From Clostridiales bacterium (GTDB lineage: Bacteria > Bacillota > Clostridia > Lachnospirales > Lachnospiraceae), in NCBI GenBank assembly GCA_012519695.1, contig JAAYPT010000105.1:1-64000 (forward strand): a stretch of 64,000 nucleotides of DNA, given 5' to 3'. Position numbers and translations under genes: made by a program. Shown here piece after piece: positions 53,196 through 62,550 of the stretch (the first letter of the stretch is position 1; each line of letters starts with the position of its first letter). Under the pieces are notes generated by a model, which worked only from the letters and a program-made list of their open reading frames with translations, was not told the origin of the DNA and did not search any database.

Positions 53196-55556
53196 ATGAA
53201 TACACAAATAGAAGAATATTATCAGGTGTTGAATAACATTGAAAAGTCTTTGCCGGAAATGGCAATAGAAACAGCAGAAGCGTTACTGGAAGAGACCTTT
53301 CAGATAAAGCCGGTAAGGTTAAAGTGGTATTTGGTAAAAGCACAAGTTATGCTGAAAAAGGGCACTCCGGTAGAAGAGATTATCGAGTTTTTATCAGATA
53401 AATGTGCACCGTGGTATGATTATGATAATGTAAACGAGTATTTTGAACTGTTAAGTGAATTGTCAAAATACAAAGGAGATATTTTAGAGAGCGAGCGGTA
53501 TCGTTATAAAGAAAATAAAATGAACCTCTATTTTCATGGAGGCGAAGATAAAAACCATGCCATGGATGCAGAGCGCAAGAAACTTGTTTTAGAAATGGAA
53601 AAACAGAAGGAGTGGCAGCAGGAACAAATAGAACGATTAAGAGACTTATATTATATAAGTGGAAATATTTATTTGTATTTGTTGTGGCAAACAGTGATAA
53701 ATCGTCTGTTTGATGCAGAAGCACTGGTACATGAATGGATATTGAAGAAATTCAATGTGGGTTATTACTATGAAAGATTGCTTAATGATATAGAAGAAAC
53801 TTTTGTAGTTATGGCTTCCAATGAAGCAGAGGAAAAAGAGTGTCAGTTGATTGCAAGAGCGTTAAAAAGCTTGAAAAAACAGGCAATTGTCTTTTCTGCC
53901 CCTGTTTTATGGGAAGAAAACGAAGATATAAAGGATGCAGTATTAAAAAGTGTAGAATCCATAGCACAAAAAGAAGATTATATGACGGCAACCGTTTACT
54001 ATCTTGAAACCCCAGAAGGTAGAAGAGATAGTAAGAAGGAATTGTTAGAATATGTAGAACGTTCTTACAGTCCAAGCGGGGTAGTTATGATATTGGGAAG
54101 CGGTATTCTCTTAGATCAGACTGCAATGGACAATCGTATGAAACCGAAATTCGAGCGTTTAACGGACGTGGAAGCCGATTATATGGAAGAGAATATGGCG
54201 GTAGCAAGGTATGGAGATTATCTTGCGTATATTTCCAATATTTATCTAACATCAAAGGAAGAAGTAAAGAAAGATTTATATAAAAAACCTACTTGTTGTT
54301 TTTCCATTATTATTCCTTGCAGAAATGCAGGAAACACCTTATATTACACCTTAAAAACCTGCTTGAATCAAAGTTTTCAAGGAGAATACGAGATTGTTAT
54401 AAGCGACAATTCAGACAGAGCATGGGGAGCAGATACACCTACCTATCAGATTTGTCAAAAATTAAATGATAGCAGAATTAAATATTATCGGGCACCCAGG
54501 GATCTTTCTTTAATGAAGAACTTTGAATATGCGTATTTGAAGGCAGAAGGAGAGTTTTTGCTTTCTATGGGAGCAGATGACGGTATATTACCATGGGCAT
54601 TAGAGGAATTGGACAGCATTATTACAGAATATCCGCAAAGACCTGTCTGGTTATGGCATGAGGCATTTTATAAGTGGGCAGAAGTAAATAATAATATTAT
54701 GGCTGGTTCGGGAAAAGCTATCTTAAATGTGGAAAATGCATATGAAAAAGGAAGTCCAAATATATTCCAATATGCTACGCAAGGTATATTTCAGAAAGCA
54801 TTTACGCAATATGCATATATGTATTATTTGCCGCAGATATATCATAATTCGGGAATACGAAGAGAATATTTAGCAACGTTATATGAAAAGACAGGCGTAT
54901 TGTGGGCAGGTATTTCTCAGGATATGTGTATGGCAGTGACAGTTGCAAATGTGGAGCAGGAATTAGGATTTATAGACAATCTTCTTACCATTACCGGAAT
55001 CAGCAATGCATCTATCGGTGCTAATTGTCGAAGTGGAACGATAGATTTAGAACAGGAAACGATGGAAAAGAAAATGCAGAAAACATTTTCGCAGGGATGG
55101 CATGTACAGGGATATATGGAGCGACTATTTCCGATTATAGGAACAGAATTTGCAGGATTATATGCTTGTATTATGTATGCATTTGCCATTGGCGCAATTC
55201 CGGAACAAGTACTGGAAGAAGCAGATGCCAAAGTAATGTATGAAAAAATCATAAGAGAAAATGATAAGAAAAATATTTTATTTGATTCCATCCTGCATCG
55301 AATTCGCTATGCAGTATCTCTTCAGGGCGAGGAGCTTTTGGAATGGTTCGATAATAATTTTTATTATCAGTGCTTAATACCGGAGAGTGTAAAGAAGGAG
55401 GATATGAACCAGTCAAAAGAGGAATATAACGAGAGCATCGTTATAAACAATCAAATGATTGGAGCAGAAAAAGGCAGTATTAAAGATGTATATGAAGTAT
55501 CATTATTTTTAGAGAAATTTTTTGCAAAAGAAAATAGAAATGGAGAAAGCGTATGA
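53196..55556 (+). CDS. Large GT2-domain glycosyltransferase with helical N-terminal region
   Basis: A 786-aa protein. Residues 1-115 form a TPR-like helical head (VLNNIEKSLPEMAIETAEAL, VKAQVMLKKGTPVEEIIEFL). Residues about 115-360 are of unknown fold. A GT2 domain begins near 367 (FSIIIPCRNAGNTLYYTLKT, YEIVISDNSDRAWGADT, LLSMGADDGILPWALEELDS). The tail (about 600-786) is helical. It is translationally coupled to rfbF by ATGA. The acceptor is probably flagellin or a growing glycan. Confidence 0.75.
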   Translation: MNTQIEEYYQVLNNIEKSLPEMAIETAEALLEETFQIKPVRLKWYLVKAQVMLKKGTPVEEIIEFLSDKCAPWYDYDNVNEYFELLSELSKYKGDILESERYRYKENKMNLYFHGGEDKNHAMDAERKKLVLEMEKQKEWQQEQIERLRDLYYISGNIYLYLLWQTVINRLFDAEALVHEWILKKFNVGYYYERLLNDIEETFVVMASNEAEEKECQLIARALKSLKKQAIVFSAPVLWEENEDIKDAVLKSVESIAQKEDYMTATVYYLETPEGRRDSKKELLEYVERSYSPSGVVMILGSGILLDQTAMDNRMKPKFERLTDVEADYMEENMAVARYGDYLAYISNIYLTSKEEVKKDLYKKPTCCFSIIIPCRNAGNTLYYTLKTCLNQSFQGEYEIVISDNSDRAWGADTPTYQICQKLNDSRIKYYRAPRDLSLMKNFEYAYLKAEGEFLLSMGADDGILPWALEELDSIITEYPQRPVWLWHEAFYKWAEVNNNIMAGSGKAILNVENAYEKGSPNIFQYATQGIFQKAFTQYAYMYYLPQIYHNSGIRREYLATLYEKTGVLWAGISQDMCMAVTVANVEQELGFIDNLLTITGISNASIGANCRSGTIDLEQETMEKKMQKTFSQGWHVQGYMERLFPIIGTEFAGLYACIMYAFAIGAIPEQVLEEADAKVMYEKIIRENDKKNILFDSILHRIRYAVSLQGEELLEWFDNNFYYQCLIPESVKKEDMNQSKEEYNESIVINNQMIGAEKGSIKDVYEVSLFLEKFFAKENRNGESV

Positions 55557-56326
55557 AGGTAGTAATTTTAGCTGGGGGGCTGGGAACCAGAATATCAGAA
55601 GAAAGTCATTTGAAACCAAAGCCAATGATTGAAATAGGAGAAAAGCCTATTTTATGGCATATTATGAAGGAATACTCTCATTATGGGTTTAATGAATTTA
55701 TTATCTGTTGCGGATATAAGCAGCACATAATAAAGCAGTGGTTTTCTGATTACTATTTGTATAACAGTGATGTGACATTTGACTTTTCAGAACATAATAA
55801 AATGATTGTACATAATACGGAAACCGAAAATTGGAAAGTCACCGTTGTAGACACAGGATTGAATACCTTAACCGCAGGAAGAATTAAGCGAATTCAAAAG
55901 TACATAGGAAATGAAACCTTTATGATGACATACGGTGACGGGGTTTGTTCCGTTGATATTAATGATTTGGTACAGTACCATAAAAAGAGCGGAAAAGCTG
56001 CAACATTGACGGCTGCATTAGTAGAGCAGAGATTCGGTGTTTTAAGCATTGATGAAGACAATACAATTACAAGTTTCCGTGAAAAATCAAAAGAAGATGC
56101 AACAAGGGTAAATGCTGGCTACATGGTACTAGAGCCGGAAGTGTTTGATTATATTCCGGAAGAAGATGTTTATTTTGAGCAGGAACCATTAAAAAATCTT
56201 GCAAAAGACAGAAAGCTTGGAGCTTATAAGTTTAACGGATTTTGGCAACCAATGGATACAATGCGTGATAAAGAAAAATTAGAAGAATTATGGGCGAGTG
56301 GACAAGCACCATGGAAAGTGTGGTAA
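55553..56326 (+). CDS. rfbF: Glucose-1-phosphate cytidylyltransferase
   Basis: A 257-aa protein of exact family length. MKVVILAGGLGTRISEESHL is the G-G-x-G-T-R loop with the RfbF-specific S-E-E-x-x-x-x-P-K continuation. WHIMKEYSHYGFNEFIICCG and YGDGVCSVDINDL (metal Asp) follow. It makes CDP-glucose from CTP and glucose-1-phosphate, the first step of CDP-deoxyhexose synthesis. rfbH and rfbG follow directly. Confidence 0.95.
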   Translation: MKVVILAGGLGTRISEESHLKPKPMIEIGEKPILWHIMKEYSHYGFNEFIICCGYKQHIIKQWFSDYYLYNSDVTFDFSEHNKMIVHNTETENWKVTVVDTGLNTLTAGRIKRIQKYIGNETFMMTYGDGVCSVDINDLVQYHKKSGKAATLTAALVEQRFGVLSIDEDNTITSFREKSKEDATRVNAGYMVLEPEVFDYIPEEDVYFEQEPLKNLAKDRKLGAYKFNGFWQPMDTMRDKEKLEELWASGQAPWKVW

Positions 56327-56328
56327 AG

Positions 56329-57666
56329 ATGTTTGAAGGAATGAATGAATCAGAGGCAAGACAGAAAATATTATCGGAAGTAGCAGAGTATTGTCGTATT
56401 TATCATAAGAAAAAAGAGTATAAAAAGGGCGATAGAATATCCTATGCCGGAAGAGTATATGACGAGGAAGAAATGGTAAACCTTGTGGACAGTTCTTTGG
56501 AATTTTGGCTTACAGCAGGTCATTATACAGAGCAATTTGAAAAAGAGATGGCAGAGTATTTAGGAATAAGATATTGTGCCGTTGTAAACTCTGGTTCTTC
56601 TGCAAATCTTGTGGCATTTATGACGTTAACTTCTCCACTATTGGGCGAAAGACGAGTAAAGCCGGGAGATGAAGTTATTACAGTTGCAGCAGGATTTCCA
56701 ACAACGGTAACTCCCATACTTCAGTATGGAGCAGTACCGGTATTTGTAGATGTTACCATTCCACAGTACAATATCAATGTAGAGCAGTTAGAAAATGCAC
56801 TTTCCGATAAAACCAGGGCAGTGATGATTGCCCATACATTAGGAAACCCATTTGATTTGAAAACAGTAAAGGCATTTTGTGACAAACATAATTTGTGGTT
56901 AATAGAAGATAACTGTGATGCATTAGGAAGTGTATATGAGATAGACGGAGTGCAAAAATTTACCGGAACAATTGGAGATATCGGAACTTCCAGTTTTTAC
57001 CCACCACATCATATGACAATGGGAGAAGGCGGTGCGGTCTATACAGATCATCCCCTATTAAATAAAATTATCCGTTCTATGCGTGACTGGGGAAGAGATT
57101 GTATTTGTTCTTCCGGAAGAGACAATATGTGTGGACACCGATTTGATAAGCAATATGGAGAATTGCCGTTAGGTTATGATCACAAATATGTATATTCTCA
57201 CTTTGGATATAATTTGAAAGCGACCGATATGCAGGCGGCAATCGGATGTGCACAGTTAAAGAAGTTTCCATCTTTTGTAGAGGCAAGAAGAAAGAATTTT
57301 GCGCATTTATCTCAAAGATTGCAGTGTGTTAGTGAAAAATTGATTTTACCGGAGGCGTGTCCGAACTCAAATCCAAGTTGGTTTGGATTTATGATTACAT
57401 GCAAGGAAGGCATTGATAAAAACAAAGTCGTTACATACTTAGAAGAACATGGGGTACAGACCAGAATGCTCTTTGCGGGAAATTTAACAAAGCAGCCATG
57501 CTTTGATGAAATGCGTAAGAGCGGAGAAGGATATCGTATAGTAGGAAGTTTGGAAGTGACAGACAGAATTATGCGAGATACATTCTGGATTGGAGTATAT
57601 CCGGGAATGAATACAGAAATGTTGGATTACATGGCAGATACAATAATAGAAGCAGTGGAGAAATAG
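56329..57666 (+). CDS. rfbH: CDP-4-keto-6-deoxyglucose-3-dehydratase (E1)
   Basis: A 445-aa protein; the start is set at the ATG at 56329 just after rfbF, but 56313 and 56341 are also possible because no site is decisive. SSANLVAFMTLTSPLLGERR and GDEVITVAAGFPTTVTPILQ are RfbH-specific. SSFYPPHHMTMGEGGA has His in place of the PLP Lys, the hallmark of E1. DWGRDCICSSGRDNMCGHRF holds the 2Fe-2S cluster Cys residues. It works with a flavin/iron-sulfur reductase (E3, RfbI/DdhD) to remove the C3 oxygen. No E3 gene is in the window. Confidence 0.94.
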   Translation: MFEGMNESEARQKILSEVAEYCRIYHKKKEYKKGDRISYAGRVYDEEEMVNLVDSSLEFWLTAGHYTEQFEKEMAEYLGIRYCAVVNSGSSANLVAFMTLTSPLLGERRVKPGDEVITVAAGFPTTVTPILQYGAVPVFVDVTIPQYNINVEQLENALSDKTRAVMIAHTLGNPFDLKTVKAFCDKHNLWLIEDNCDALGSVYEIDGVQKFTGTIGDIGTSSFYPPHHMTMGEGGAVYTDHPLLNKIIRSMRDWGRDCICSSGRDNMCGHRFDKQYGELPLGYDHKYVYSHFGYNLKATDMQAAIGCAQLKKFPSFVEARRKNFAHLSQRLQCVSEKLILPEACPNSNPSWFGFMITCKEGIDKNKVVTYLEEHGVQTRMLFAGNLTKQPCFDEMRKSGEGYRIVGSLEVTDRIMRDTFWIGVYPGMNTEMLDYMADTIIEAVEK

Positions 57667-57668
57667 AT

Positions 57669-58742
57669 ATGGTAGATACGGGATTTTACAAGAACAGAAA
57701 AGTATTGATTACAGGACATACAGGATTTAAAGGGGCATGGATGTGTCAGGTATTAAAGGAATTAGGAGCAGATGTGACAGGATATGCACTAAAACCGCCA
57801 ACAGATCCAAGCCTGTTTTCCTTGTGCAAAATGGAACAGTATATCCATTCGGTAGAAGGAGATATTAGGGATTTAAAACATTTGCAACAGGTATTTGAAC
57901 GTGTACAGCCGGAGATTGTAATTCATATGGCGGCGCAGCCTATTGTGCGGGAATCCTATAAAAATCCGGTTTACACTTATGATGTAAATGTAATGGGAAC
58001 CGTAAATGTGATGGAATGTGTTCGATTAACAGATTCGGTAAAATCAGTAGTAAATGTAACAACAGATAAAGTATATAAAAATAAAGAGTGGGAATGGGGC
58101 TATCGGGAAAACGAAGAATTAAACGGATTTGACCCATATTCTAACAGTAAGTCCTGTTCTGAACTGGTAACAGAAAGTTATAAAAATTCCTTTTTTGCCG
58201 ATAGGAAAACAGCAATTTCTACCGCAAGAGCAGGTAATGTAGTTGGCGGAGGGGATTTTGCAGCAGATAGAATTATTCCGGATTGTGTAAGAGCCATTGA
58301 AAATAATTGTGATATTGTGATTCGAAACCCTCATTCCACCAGACCATATCAACATGTACTGGAGCCGATTTTCGCATATTTAATGATTGCAGAAAAGCAG
58401 TATAAGGATGGGGCGTATGCAGGTCATTATAATGTGGGACCGGATGAAAGTTCCTGTGTTACTACCGGTGAATTAGTGGGGACATTTTGCAAATGCTGGA
58501 ACTCACTGACCGGAGAAACGTTAAAATGGGTACAGCAAGGAGACGGCGGCCCGCATGAAGCTAACTTTTTGAAGCTGGATTGTTCTAAAATAAAAAGCAA
58601 ATTGGGTTGGAAACCAAAGTGGAATTATGAGGAAATGTTGGAGAAAACAGTAGAATGGATACAGGCTTATATTGCTCAAAAAGATGTATCGGAAGTAATG
58701 ATAAAACAGATTTACGAGTATGAAAAAGATGGAAGAGAATAA
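57669..58742 (+). CDS. rfbG: CDP-glucose 4,6-dehydratase
   Basis: A 357-aa SDR. KVLITGHTGFKGAWMCQVLK is the RfbG-specific NAD loop (GHTGFKG). IVIHMAAQPIVRESYKNPVY, NVTTDKVYKNKEWEWGYREN and PYSNSKSCSELVTESY (Y-x-x-x-K) follow. It converts CDP-glucose to CDP-4-keto-6-deoxyglucose, the substrate of the rfbH product. Gene order rfbF-rfbH-rfbG differs from the common F-G-H. It overlaps the next gene by 23 bp. Confidence 0.95.
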   Translation: MVDTGFYKNRKVLITGHTGFKGAWMCQVLKELGADVTGYALKPPTDPSLFSLCKMEQYIHSVEGDIRDLKHLQQVFERVQPEIVIHMAAQPIVRESYKNPVYTYDVNVMGTVNVMECVRLTDSVKSVVNVTTDKVYKNKEWEWGYRENEELNGFDPYSNSKSCSELVTESYKNSFFADRKTAISTARAGNVVGGGDFAADRIIPDCVRAIENNCDIVIRNPHSTRPYQHVLEPIFAYLMIAEKQYKDGAYAGHYNVGPDESSCVTTGELVGTFCKCWNSLTGETLKWVQQGDGGPHEANFLKLDCSKIKSKLGWKPKWNYEEMLEKTVEWIQAYIAQKDVSEVMIKQIYEYEKDGRE

Positions 58743-60294
58743 GAAAAAAATTGCCTTTATTATATGTAGCAATGACAAGCAAGAAACAGAGGAATGTCTT
58801 TTTTATTTAAAAAATTTAAAGGTTCCGGAGAAATATAGCATAGAAATTATTCCAGTTTATGGTGCTGTGTCTATGGCTGCAGGATATAACACAGGCATGA
58901 GAGAAAGCAATGCAAAATATAAAGTATATTTGCATCAGGATACATTTATTATAAATACCGATTTTATATATGAATTATTAAAGGTATTTGAGGCAGATTC
59001 CCAAATTGGTATGGTGGGATGTGTTGGCCATCGAAGAATGCCGGAAGACGGATTCCCCATAGATAGTTGGAATACAGGAAAAGTTTATCATAATTTAGGC
59101 AGATGTCATCAATATGAACAAGGAATTTGTGAAGTAGATGCAGTGGACGGATTATTGATAGCAACTCAATATGATATTCCATGGAGAGAAGATTTGTTTC
59201 AGGGATGGGATTACTATGATATATCCCAGTGTTACGAATTTCATCGAAAAGGATTGAAGGTTGTTGTACCAGAACAACGGGAATATTGGTGCTATCACGA
59301 CAATAAATTCAGTAGATTGGCAGATTACGATAGATGGCGGAAGAAGTTTGTAGAGGAGTACCAGGATGTATATCCTTTTAAATATAGTGCCCGCGTCACA
59401 GAAAATCAGAAAGAAATGGAAGCATTGATAAATAGTCTTTCTGATATTTTGAAACAGCATCTCACAAGAGGAGAAATGCAGGAATTTAATACAATCTGTT
59501 CTAATAGTGAAATAAAACAAAAACTTTGGGCAAGAGAGTTTTGCGAAATAAGCAATATTTATATAGGAGAAGAAAATGGAAACACAGAAAAGAACATTTG
59601 CCAGGAGGATGCCAAAAGTACATTAAATCATTTGCGGAGATTAAGACATTTATTAAAGCGAGTGGAATATAATGCTGGGATACAGGAAGATAACTTACGG
59701 GAGATTATAGAAGGTTATTCTATGTATGCTATTTGCATAGTTTCTATTAGTTATTGCAAAAATAGAAAAAAAATCTATGAGAGTTTGCGAAAATATTTGT
59801 GTGCGAAGAATATAAAAGTAAAGGAAATGCTTTTGCTTGAACAGATAAACAAAGAGGAAACTGGTTTAGAGAGACAGAATATGGTCCCTCTTGTTTTGCG
59901 TGAAGAAAATTGGCAAAAAGTTTCACAGAAGCAAGTACTAATAGTGGCAGATGTAGTAGGAAAACAGAATGAAAAAGTTTTGGAATTGTGCCGGAACATG
60001 AAAAAGCAGTATGAAGTCTGTTTGGTTGTACGACAATATGAAGAAGATGTTTTACAAGAATTAGATCAGATGCACATAGAGACTTTTTATATGGAACAGC
60101 CAATGTATTTGATGTGGGACATGAAAGAGAAGCTGTTTAGGCAGTTTGAAGAGGTTTTGGTAGTAGGAGCAGATATGAAGTGTATTGTAGAGCAGTGGCA
60201 CCGTACTAATATTCCTGTAAAATGGTATGTGGATAAGAAACAGGTGCAAGGTGCCACTACATATAGTAAGAATATAACTATAATGAATTATTAG
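58720..60294 (+). CDS. Glycosyltransferase with PF13712-like N-terminal domain
   Basis: A 524-aa protein; the start at 58720 overlaps rfbG, and an ATG at 58729 would also fit. Residues 1-220 match the first domain of the gene at 35457 closely (YGAVSMAAGYNTGMRESNAK, YKVYLHQDTFIINTDFIYEL, AVDGLLIATQYDIPWREDLF). The C-terminal 300 residues (LSDILKQHLTRGEMQEFNTI, VVGADMKCIVEQWHRTNIPV) have a helical part and a Rossmann-like end that I do not recognise. Its stop codon overlaps the stop of the opposing gene. Confidence 0.72.
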   Translation: MKKMEENKKKIAFIICSNDKQETEECLFYLKNLKVPEKYSIEIIPVYGAVSMAAGYNTGMRESNAKYKVYLHQDTFIINTDFIYELLKVFEADSQIGMVGCVGHRRMPEDGFPIDSWNTGKVYHNLGRCHQYEQGICEVDAVDGLLIATQYDIPWREDLFQGWDYYDISQCYEFHRKGLKVVVPEQREYWCYHDNKFSRLADYDRWRKKFVEEYQDVYPFKYSARVTENQKEMEALINSLSDILKQHLTRGEMQEFNTICSNSEIKQKLWAREFCEISNIYIGEENGNTEKNICQEDAKSTLNHLRRLRHLLKRVEYNAGIQEDNLREIIEGYSMYAICIVSISYCKNRKKIYESLRKYLCAKNIKVKEMLLLEQINKEETGLERQNMVPLVLREENWQKVSQKQVLIVADVVGKQNEKVLELCRNMKKQYEVCLVVRQYEEDVLQELDQMHIETFYMEQPMYLMWDMKEKLFRQFEEVLVVGADMKCIVEQWHRTNIPVKWYVDKKQVQGATTYSKNITIMNY

Positions 60295-62423
60295 ACAAAT
60301 TTATTTAATAGTTCTTTTACGGTAGTTTCAAAATGTTGTTCTGAAAAAAGGGTGTCGTAAATACGACGTCCTTCCTTTTTTATGCTCTCCATCGAGGTAT
60401 AATTTTTTACAATGTGTTGGATAATCTGACAAAGCTGCTCGATATCGTTTGTTTTAAAAATATAACCATTGATACCGTTTTTCATATAAGCTGAAATGCC
60501 AGTGTGGTCGGTGCAGATGCAGATTTTTTCTTTCATGAATCCTTCTATCATAACTGCAGACATAGATTCGATTCGTGAAGGAACCACAAGGCAATCAATA
60601 GAATCATAAAAATGGTATAAGGTATTCCGATCCATGGAGTCCATATAATGAATACATGGAAAAAGGACACAGCTAGATGTAATTAGTTTTAAAACATCAG
60701 GATTTGCAGTGTTGCGGTCACCGCAAATAAAAAATTCACATTGATTACGTATTTCTTCCGGTAAATTTAAAATTGCACCAAGAAAAATTTCTTGTCCTTT
60801 CGTTCCATCAATAAGACCAATCTGTGCGAAACGAATAGTTTTATGATCGGTGAATGTAGAAGGACAATAGGCATCTGGAATACAAATGTTTAATATTTCC
60901 GATGGATAGTGTAAATAATTGGTTACTAGTTGCTGTACATATTTTCCCGCTGCTAAAACTATAATGTTTTTCGTAAGTTGCATAGAAGCAAGATAAGTTG
61001 CTATTTGTTGGAATAGAAGCTCATTTTCGTGAATCCACCAAAAACATTTTTGCTGCGTATGACATAAAAAGTTAATGAGTGGGGCACAGGCCAAAGTATT
61101 TGAAACGATAAAATCGTAGATGCCCAATAGGGCTGTCATCTGTTCGTAATTATCCATAAGGTCAGGAAGAATTATACTAGAGATGCCAAGCTTTTCATAT
61201 TCGGTTCTTAATGGTCCGTCTTTCAGAGAAATAAGGTCAATCGTATATCCTAGTTTTTGTAGAAGTACAGCAAGGTCATAAAGGGCACCTGGTGCACCGG
61301 TACGGGATAATTGATGGGTAACTAAAAGTATCTGTTTGGAATGGTGATTCCATTTATCTGCAAGAAGCTTTTTGTTTCGGGATAAAACACTACTCCATGT
61401 AGACAAGTCTTTGCTAAAGTTTTGGCTTCCCCAATGAAGAATAAAACTATTTTGACAAAGTATCCGTTCATATCCTGCTTGCTCTAAGCGTAGTCCATAA
61501 TCATAATCTTCATAATTTCCAGGGGAAAAAGATATATCTAAGGTTCCTACTTCTTTAAGTGCCGAATGCTTTATCAAAAGAGCAAATCCTACTAGCCAGG
61601 TTTTTGAAATGTATGGATTCTTTTCGGGAACATTAATGGAAGATGCTAATTTCAAATAGGCTTCAGGAGAAGGATTGGGAATGGTAATTTTTTGCCCGTT
61701 GGAGGCATAGTTCGTTACACTTCCGGCGGCACCTACAGAAGGAGAGCTGTATAATCCCATGCGAAGATAGAAAAGGGCATTAGGAGGGAGTATAGTATCA
61801 TTATTTAATAAAAAAATATCATTTCCGGGAGCCGCTAATTCAATTCCCTGGTTACAGCCCATGGGAAATCCATTATTGGTAGGATTACAGATAAGTTTAA
61901 TATCAGATTGTTCACGTAGCCAATCGGTAATACCGTCAGTTGAAGCATTATCAACAACAATAATTTCATAAGTGCCGGGAGAAAGAGTAGCGCGTATGCT
62001 TTTGATACACAGCTGCATCAAATCTTTTGTGTTATAAGACAATATTACAATAGATACAGGAGGGACGCATAATGAGTGCTTTTGAGCAACAGATTGCTTT
62101 AGTTCTCGTATATAAGTAATATCATCGTTTGTGCAGTAAAATTCGGATTGTTCATAGCAAAGATAAGAGCGAGCAAATTCCTTTAATTCGTAGTAATAAT
62201 TTCCGAGCATAAAGTAGAGTTCATAATTCTGTCCATTAATGGAGAGACCTCTTTGAATACAGGAAAAAAGCTGATCTAAATCATGAAGGGATTCATAGAC
62301 TGCTCCCTCTAATATAGCCAATTCATCGCCTGCATATGTGGAATCTGGTTTGTATTTAGAAATAAGGGTCAAAGCGGTTTGATAATCCTGTTGTGCAAGT
62401 GCTGACTTAATATCTTCAAACAT
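60291..62423 (-). CDS. GT2-GT4 double glycosyltransferase with TPR-like head
   Basis: A 710-aa protein; the start is the ATG at 62421-62423, with AAGGAG 7 nt upstream. Residues 1-115 are TPR-like (YFMLGNYYYELKEFARSYLC). A GT2 domain of rhamnosyltransferase type spans about 120-375 (VSIVILSYNTKDLMQLCIKS, IVVDNASTDGITDWLREQSD, FLLNNDTILPPNALFYLRMG). A GT4 GT-B domain spans about 380-700 (LLVTHQLSRTGAPGALYDLA, FAQIGLIDGTKGQEIFLGAI, CLVVPSRIESMSAVMIEGFM with the E-x7-E type end). One chain should carry two transfer activities. It is the only minus-strand gene within the second half of the island. Confidence 0.82.
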   Translation of the reverse strand: MFEDIKSALAQQDYQTALTLISKYKPDSTYAGDELAILEGAVYESLHDLDQLFSCIQRGLSINGQNYELYFMLGNYYYELKEFARSYLCYEQSEFYCTNDDITYIRELKQSVAQKHSLCVPPVSIVILSYNTKDLMQLCIKSIRATLSPGTYEIIVVDNASTDGITDWLREQSDIKLICNPTNNGFPMGCNQGIELAAPGNDIFLLNNDTILPPNALFYLRMGLYSSPSVGAAGSVTNYASNGQKITIPNPSPEAYLKLASSINVPEKNPYISKTWLVGFALLIKHSALKEVGTLDISFSPGNYEDYDYGLRLEQAGYERILCQNSFILHWGSQNFSKDLSTWSSVLSRNKKLLADKWNHHSKQILLVTHQLSRTGAPGALYDLAVLLQKLGYTIDLISLKDGPLRTEYEKLGISSIILPDLMDNYEQMTALLGIYDFIVSNTLACAPLINFLCHTQQKCFWWIHENELLFQQIATYLASMQLTKNIIVLAAGKYVQQLVTNYLHYPSEILNICIPDAYCPSTFTDHKTIRFAQIGLIDGTKGQEIFLGAILNLPEEIRNQCEFFICGDRNTANPDVLKLITSSCVLFPCIHYMDSMDRNTLYHFYDSIDCLVVPSRIESMSAVMIEGFMKEKICICTDHTGISAYMKNGINGYIFKTNDIEQLCQIIQHIVKNYTSMESIKKEGRRIYDTLFSEQHFETTVKELLNKFV

Positions 62424-62550
62424 AACAATCTCCTTTAGATGTAGAATAATAATTATTATATCATAGAGAGAGATAAAATGAATAGAGGGGAAGATTGAAA
62501 AGTATAGGCAAGTTTGATAAAATGAGCACATAGAAAGAATGGAGTAAAAA

